Part shown: in pieces, positions 6,797 to 9,252 of the stretch | Layout of the letters: every line of letters starts with the position of its first letter | Numbering within the stretch: position 1 is the stretch's first letter | Source: Nitrososphaerota archaeon | GTDB taxonomy: Archaea; Thermoproteota; EX4484-205; JAAOZO01 | DNA length: 9,252 nucleotides | Reading direction: 5' to 3' | NCBI GenBank assembly: GCA_011605715.1 | Contig: JAAOZO010000139.1 | Location: 1-9,252, forward strand | Notes under the pieces: model-generated | The model's database searches: none | What the model was told of the DNA's origin: nothing | The model's input: only the letters and a program-made list of their open reading frames with translations | Translations under genes and position numbers: made by a program

Positions 6797-7123
6797 TTCA
6801 GTTAGGCCTCATAGGTCGCTCTCCGACTCGTTTTGTTGAAGCTTAGTGAAGGTTCTAGCACTCAGCTATAGCTTTACGCTACCCTGCCTTGCTTACCAAT
6901 TCGGAGCTCTCCAGTTCTTCATGGAGCTCATATCTAAGAGTTAAACTTGCTCTCTGTTTCTTAGCGTAGCTTCTATCATCAAAAGCATTCCAACTCAAAG
7001 TTGTGCTAGAATCTTTTTTATCTACTTGTCTCAAAACTTCATTTTTAGGTTCTTCTATTCAAAAGTTTGCAAAGGGCTATACTCATTTAGTTAAACTCCT
7101 TAAGTAGATGATCTAAGAAAGAC

Positions 7124-7157
7124 ATTTAAGCTAGTTCTTCCTAAATATTGGAAGGGG
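7124..7157 (+). promoter_or_regulatory. TATA-like box and ribosome site for the creatininase-family gene
   Basis: ATTTAAG at 7124-7130 is centred about 37 bases before the ATG, giving a start near 7153. GGAAGGGG at 7150-7157 would serve as ribosome site if transcription begins a little earlier. The box is part of TTTAAGCTAGTT, a 12-base string that recurs upstream of the flavoprotein gene at 8285-8296. Confidence 0.35.
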
Positions 7158-7163
7158 AAAAAA

Positions 7164-7949
7164 ATGCTATGGGAAAAGATGACAAGTCCAGAAATAAAGG
7201 ATGCTGCAAGTAAAGGCTTAATTGCTATATTGCCCGTTGGTTCTATTGAAATTCATGGTCCACATATGCCAGTCGGAACTGATTCAATAACAATATACAA
7301 AATATCTGAGCTTGCAGCTGAAAAGGAACCAGCAGTTGTTCTACCTCCTTTTTATTATGCTTACGTTCCTGAAAATAGACACTTTCCAGGTACGATTTCT
7401 CTAACAGCAAAAACTTTATTGTCCTTGTTAGAGGAAGTTTGTGACGAGATTTCAAGAAATGGATTTAAAAAAATTTTAATAGTTAATGGTCATGGAGGGA
7501 ACAATGAGCTTATAAGAGTTTTCTTAAGGGATAGCTTAACTAAGAAGAAGAACTATTTTATATATGCACTTGTTAATCCGTGGCCTCCAAGTTTAGTTAG
7601 TATGATTGAAAAGCTAACTGAAGGACGCACGATTGGTCATGCTTGCGAAGTAGAGACAAGCATTGGGCTATACTTGTTTGAGGATCTAATAAAAATAAAA
7701 AATGTGGAGCGGGAAGCAAAGACTGGAAGTACAAACTTGCCAAAGGGAATCGAAACTCCTGTTGATTGGCAAGCCTATGCTCTTCAGCTCTATCTTGGTG
7801 ATCCTAGGCTAGCTAGTAAAGAAAAAGGAAAACTCCTTGTTGACGAGTTAGTTACTTTTATCGCTGAAGCAATAAGAAAGATTAAAGAGGATGAGAACGT
7901 TCCAGGAATTCTTAGCAATTTTTACGAAAGAGCTTATAAGAGTATTTAG
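7164..7949 (+). CDS. Creatininase-family metal-dependent amidohydrolase
   Basis: The 261 residues match the creatininase fold family in length and motifs: GSIEIHGPHMPVGTD at 26-40, NGHGGNN at 108-114 and GHACEVETS at 158-166. Likely metal ligands are Glu29, His31 (or His34), Asp40, His110 and Glu162 or Glu164, which would bind a two-metal (zinc or iron) centre. Family members hydrolyse cyclic or formyl amides: creatininase itself, the archaeal ArfB deformylase of riboflavin and F420 synthesis, and MftE-type peptidases. True creatinine use is unlikely in an archaeal setting; ArfB-like or unassigned amidase activity is more probable, but no riboflavin or F420 gene is beside it. It stands alone, with a 422-base gap before and a 419-base gap after, so it looks like a single-gene transcript. 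The ATG is supported by a purine-rich GGAAGGGG upstream and by the start of conserved sequence at residue 2-25. Confidence 0.87.
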   Translation: MLWEKMTSPEIKDAASKGLIAILPVGSIEIHGPHMPVGTDSITIYKISELAAEKEPAVVLPPFYYAYVPENRHFPGTISLTAKTLLSLLEEVCDEISRNGFKKILIVNGHGGNNELIRVFLRDSLTKKKNYFIYALVNPWPPSLVSMIEKLTEGRTIGHACEVETSIGLYLFEDLIKIKNVEREAKTGSTNLPKGIETPVDWQAYALQLYLGDPRLASKEKGKLLVDELVTFIAEAIRKIKEDENVPGILSNFYERAYKSI

Positions 7950-8283
7950 TTAAATCCAACAGATTTTTGAGGAAAATTAAAATAGTAAAACCTAAAGGTG
8001 CTAACTTTGCTTCGTTGATTTATATGAAAACTGTCTAAAGCACAACAACACTTATTATTTTTTAGTATTTAAGTCAATTTTTCGAAACTATTAGCTGAGG
8101 TAAGACCTTTTAATATTTTATGAAATAAATATACTGTATCCGAGCTATTAACTTATAATAAAGCAAACTTTATTTTATTAAAAGCATTAATCTAATGAAT
8201 ATCAACAAAAAATAAAACTTTTGACGAATAGACAAAGTTGTGCTTTCTCAAATTTTATAGACTTTCTCAGTTTTCAATTAAGT

Positions 8284-8290
8284 TTTTAAG
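8284..8290 (+). promoter_or_regulatory. TATA-like box for the flavoprotein gene
   Basis: TTTTAAG, inside the string TTTAAGCTAGTT shared with the upstream region of the creatininase-family gene, would place transcription start near 8313. The leader would be about 55 bases long, consistent with the strong ribosome site at its end. Other AT-rich boxes nearby (for example 8300-8306) are possible. Confidence 0.3.
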
Positions 8291-8353
8291 CTAGTTTCTG
8301 ATTTAAAGTTCCGAAAGGCTAAAAAGAGTACTTTAGTTTTTGGTGGTTCTTAG

Positions 8354-8363
8354 GAGAGGTGAT
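8354..8363 (+). promoter_or_regulatory. Strong Shine-Dalgarno site for the flavoprotein gene
   Basis: GAGAGGTGAT ends five bases before the ATG at 8369. AGGTGAT matches the complement of the archaeal 16S rRNA 3' end (AUCACCU). It is the best ribosome site in the window and fixes the start codon; most other genes here have weak sites or none. Confidence 0.65.
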
Positions 8364-8368
8364 AATCA

Positions 8369-9136
8369 ATGATTAAGATATTACTTTTCAACGGTTCCCC
8401 TAGAAGTTACGGGCTAACGTATACGTTGCTTAACTTTGCTCTTAAAGGTGTTAGTAGTGTAGGTGCTGAATCAAAACTTTTCAACCTCTATGACCTGGAA
8501 TTACGTCCGTGTTTAGGTTGCTTAAGCGACAACCAAAACAGTTGTAGGTATCCATGCGTCATTGATGACGACATGCAAAAGATCTACAATGAAATACTGT
8601 CATCAAATGGCATCATAGTTGCTACTCCAATTTATTGGTTTGCTCCAAGTGGTACTGTAAAGAACTTTATAGATAGACTTACAGTGTTTGAAAACATGAT
8701 TTTTATAAGTGGAAGAAGCTTAGTTGAAGGTAAAGTGGCGGGGGTTATAGCAGTAGGTAACGATGGTGGAGCTGTACAAACAATCTCAGCAATTGTTTCA
8801 GCTCTTATTTCAATGGGCTTTACGGTTCCTCCATTTGGCTTTTGTTATCATACAAGAGATGAAGAGCCTAGTGAAAATACTTTACGTGATGCATTTAACG
8901 TAGGCAGAAACGTTGCACTACTTGCTAAAGTACTGGATAAAAATGAAAGCAGTTGGTATGATGTTAAGACTGTCGAAGAACTAAGTGCAATTAAAGAAGA
9001 AGTTAATATGTTGTGCAAGTTAAATAAAGAAGGTGCTTTACCAAAAAGAAAAGTTCTTATCAATAAACTTACTCCAAAAGATAATTTAGTTCTAGCCTCC
9101 ATAGAAAAAAGTAAAGACGAAAATAAGTATAAATAA
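8369..9136 (+). CDS. Flavodoxin-fold FMN protein with four-cysteine iron-sulfur-like motif
   Basis: This 255-residue protein belongs to the NADPH-dependent FMN reductase / iron-sulfur flavoprotein group. NGSPR (8-12) is the phosphate loop that binds FMN, and TPIYWFAPSGTVKNFIDR (86-103) is the conserved flavin-side segment. Between them lie Cys48, Cys51, Cys59 and Cys63, spaced C-x2-C-x7-C-x3-C. Iron-sulfur flavoproteins such as Methanosarcina Isf have a compact four-cysteine cluster site here, so a [4Fe-4S] cluster passing electrons to FMN is plausible. Residues about 200-255 form a lysine- and glutamate-rich extension beyond the flavodoxin core. Role: cytoplasmic electron transfer, possibly oxidant protection; the partner is unknown. 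It is alone on its transcript, with a very good ribosome site, and a T-rich stretch follows the stop. A plain flavin reductase without a cluster remains possible. Confidence 0.82.
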   Translation: MIKILLFNGSPRSYGLTYTLLNFALKGVSSVGAESKLFNLYDLELRPCLGCLSDNQNSCRYPCVIDDDMQKIYNEILSSNGIIVATPIYWFAPSGTVKNFIDRLTVFENMIFISGRSLVEGKVAGVIAVGNDGGAVQTISAIVSALISMGFTVPPFGFCYHTRDEEPSENTLRDAFNVGRNVALLAKVLDKNESSWYDVKTVEELSAIKEEVNMLCKLNKEGALPKRKVLINKLTPKDNLVLASIEKSKDENKYK

Positions 9137-9143
9137 ATCCTTA

Positions 9144-9154
9144 CTTTTTATTTT
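9144..9154 (+). terminator. T-rich terminator after the flavoprotein gene
   Basis: CTTTTTATTTT begins eight bases past the flavoprotein stop. Runs of T in the coding strand are the main archaeal termination signal. No clear stem precedes it. The remaining ~100 bases to the window end hold no gene that I can support. Confidence 0.4.
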
Positions 9155-9252
9155 AACAGAGATCTTTTACATAAATGGCTTCAACAATAAATCCTAGGCT
9201 TAACTCTAAAAATAATTGTCGATAAATCTTAGTACACTGCGCATTATATAAC

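Larger units (their letters stand above)
6742..7163. other. Gene-free stretch, GC-rich first half, possible gene remnant or structured RNA
   Basis: No convincing gene lies in these 422 bases. Bases 6781-6960 are about 43-47% G+C by line count, against about 32% for 6961-7080 and about a third in nearby genes; intergenic DNA in an AT-rich genome is normally poorer than genes. The part holds several foldable pieces: the 6748-6792 inverted repeat, GGTCG-CTCTC-CGACT near 6824-6838, the ten-base palindrome AGCTATAGCT at 6864-6873, and paired GAGCTC blocks at 6904-6909 and 6924-6929. On the minus strand, 7058 down to 6882 is an open stretch of 59 codons with no start codon, ending at TAG. Its translation is hydrophilic and protein-like (for example LTLRYELHEELESSELVSK) and could be the remnant of a transposon-type gene, but I cannot identify it. 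I see no match to RNase P, SRP, 5S or tRNA signatures. Confidence 0.35.
7950..8368. other. AT-rich gene-free stretch with small inverted repeats
   Basis: These 419 bases hold no ORF of note and are about a quarter G+C in places. Seen in it: a short T-run after the creatininase-family gene (7964-7968); a perfect seven-base hairpin AATAAAG-CAAA-CTTTATT (8157-8174); a ten-base inverted pair AAAGCACAAC (8037-8046) and GTTGTGCTTT (8237-8246) enclosing 190 bases; and two copies of CTTTCTCA (8243 and 8262). The last 85 bases carry the promoter and leader of the flavoprotein gene. No tRNA or other known RNA was recognised. Confidence 0.5.

Noticed and set aside
6742..6960. A known structural RNA (RNase P, SRP, 5S rRNA, tRNA)
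   Set aside because: None of the conserved strings of these RNAs, nor a cloverleaf with a GTTC-type T-loop closing properly, could be found on either strand.
9174..9224. 16-codon ORF after the flavoprotein gene
   Set aside because: Too short, no ribosome site, no conserved feature; probably chance in an intergenic tail.
1..9252. CRISPR array, insertion sequence or long tandem repeats
   Set aside because: No regularly spaced repeats, no intact transposase and no long terminal repeats were seen; only short repeated strings of 8-12 bases occur.

Overview
The window looks like a piece of a low-GC (roughly one third G+C), probably thermophilic, archaeal chromosome. The archaeal reading rests on three things: the protein families (a methanogen-type methanol methyltransferase pair, a short 'core' MetE, an archaeal-style LarE), AT-rich TATA-like boxes 25-30 bases before predicted transcript starts, and several genes with no or almost no leader beside others with a strong GGTGAT-type ribosome site. 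The gene mix suggests an anaerobic methylotroph. Lineages such as Brockarchaeota, Korarchaeia, Bathyarchaeia or a methylotrophic methanogen are possible, but the sequence alone does not decide.

Layout. (1) Bases 1-1967, minus strand: a two-gene operon mtaC-mtaB, the methanol-specific corrinoid protein and the zinc methanol:corrinoid methyltransferase. mtaB runs off the left edge and lacks about its last 30 residues. (2) Bases 2054-2977, plus strand: a core MetE-like zinc methyltransferase, divergent from mtaC across an 86-base shared promoter region. A Gfo/Idh/MocA oxidoreductase (3025-4221) follows after 47 bases. (3) Bases 4222-4369: a convergent gap with two small hairpins. (4) 4370-5239, minus: LarE, the sulfur-insertion enzyme of nickel-pincer cofactor synthesis, with three cysteines. 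(5) 5497-6741, plus: a 12-helix MFS transporter, preceded by an 8-codon upstream ORF whose stop overlaps its start. (6) 6742-7163: gene-free; its first ~220 bases have unusually high GC, with a hairpin plus T-run just after the transporter and a 59-codon start-less open stretch on the minus strand. (7) 7164-7949, plus: a creatininase-family metal amidohydrolase. (8) 7950-8368: a very AT-rich gene-free stretch. (9) 8369-9136, plus: a flavodoxin-fold FMN protein with a four-cysteine iron-sulfur-like motif.

How the genes may work together. MtaB would cleave methanol and methylate the Co(I) corrinoid on MtaC. The usual acceptor enzyme MtaA is not seen here. Instead a zinc methyltransferase of the related MetE family sits head-to-head with mtaC, so the methyl group might pass to homocysteine or another thiol. 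That link is inference from position. The remaining genes are mostly single transcription units with separate promoters; no common pathway can be shown. No mobile element, CRISPR array, rRNA or tRNA was recognised.
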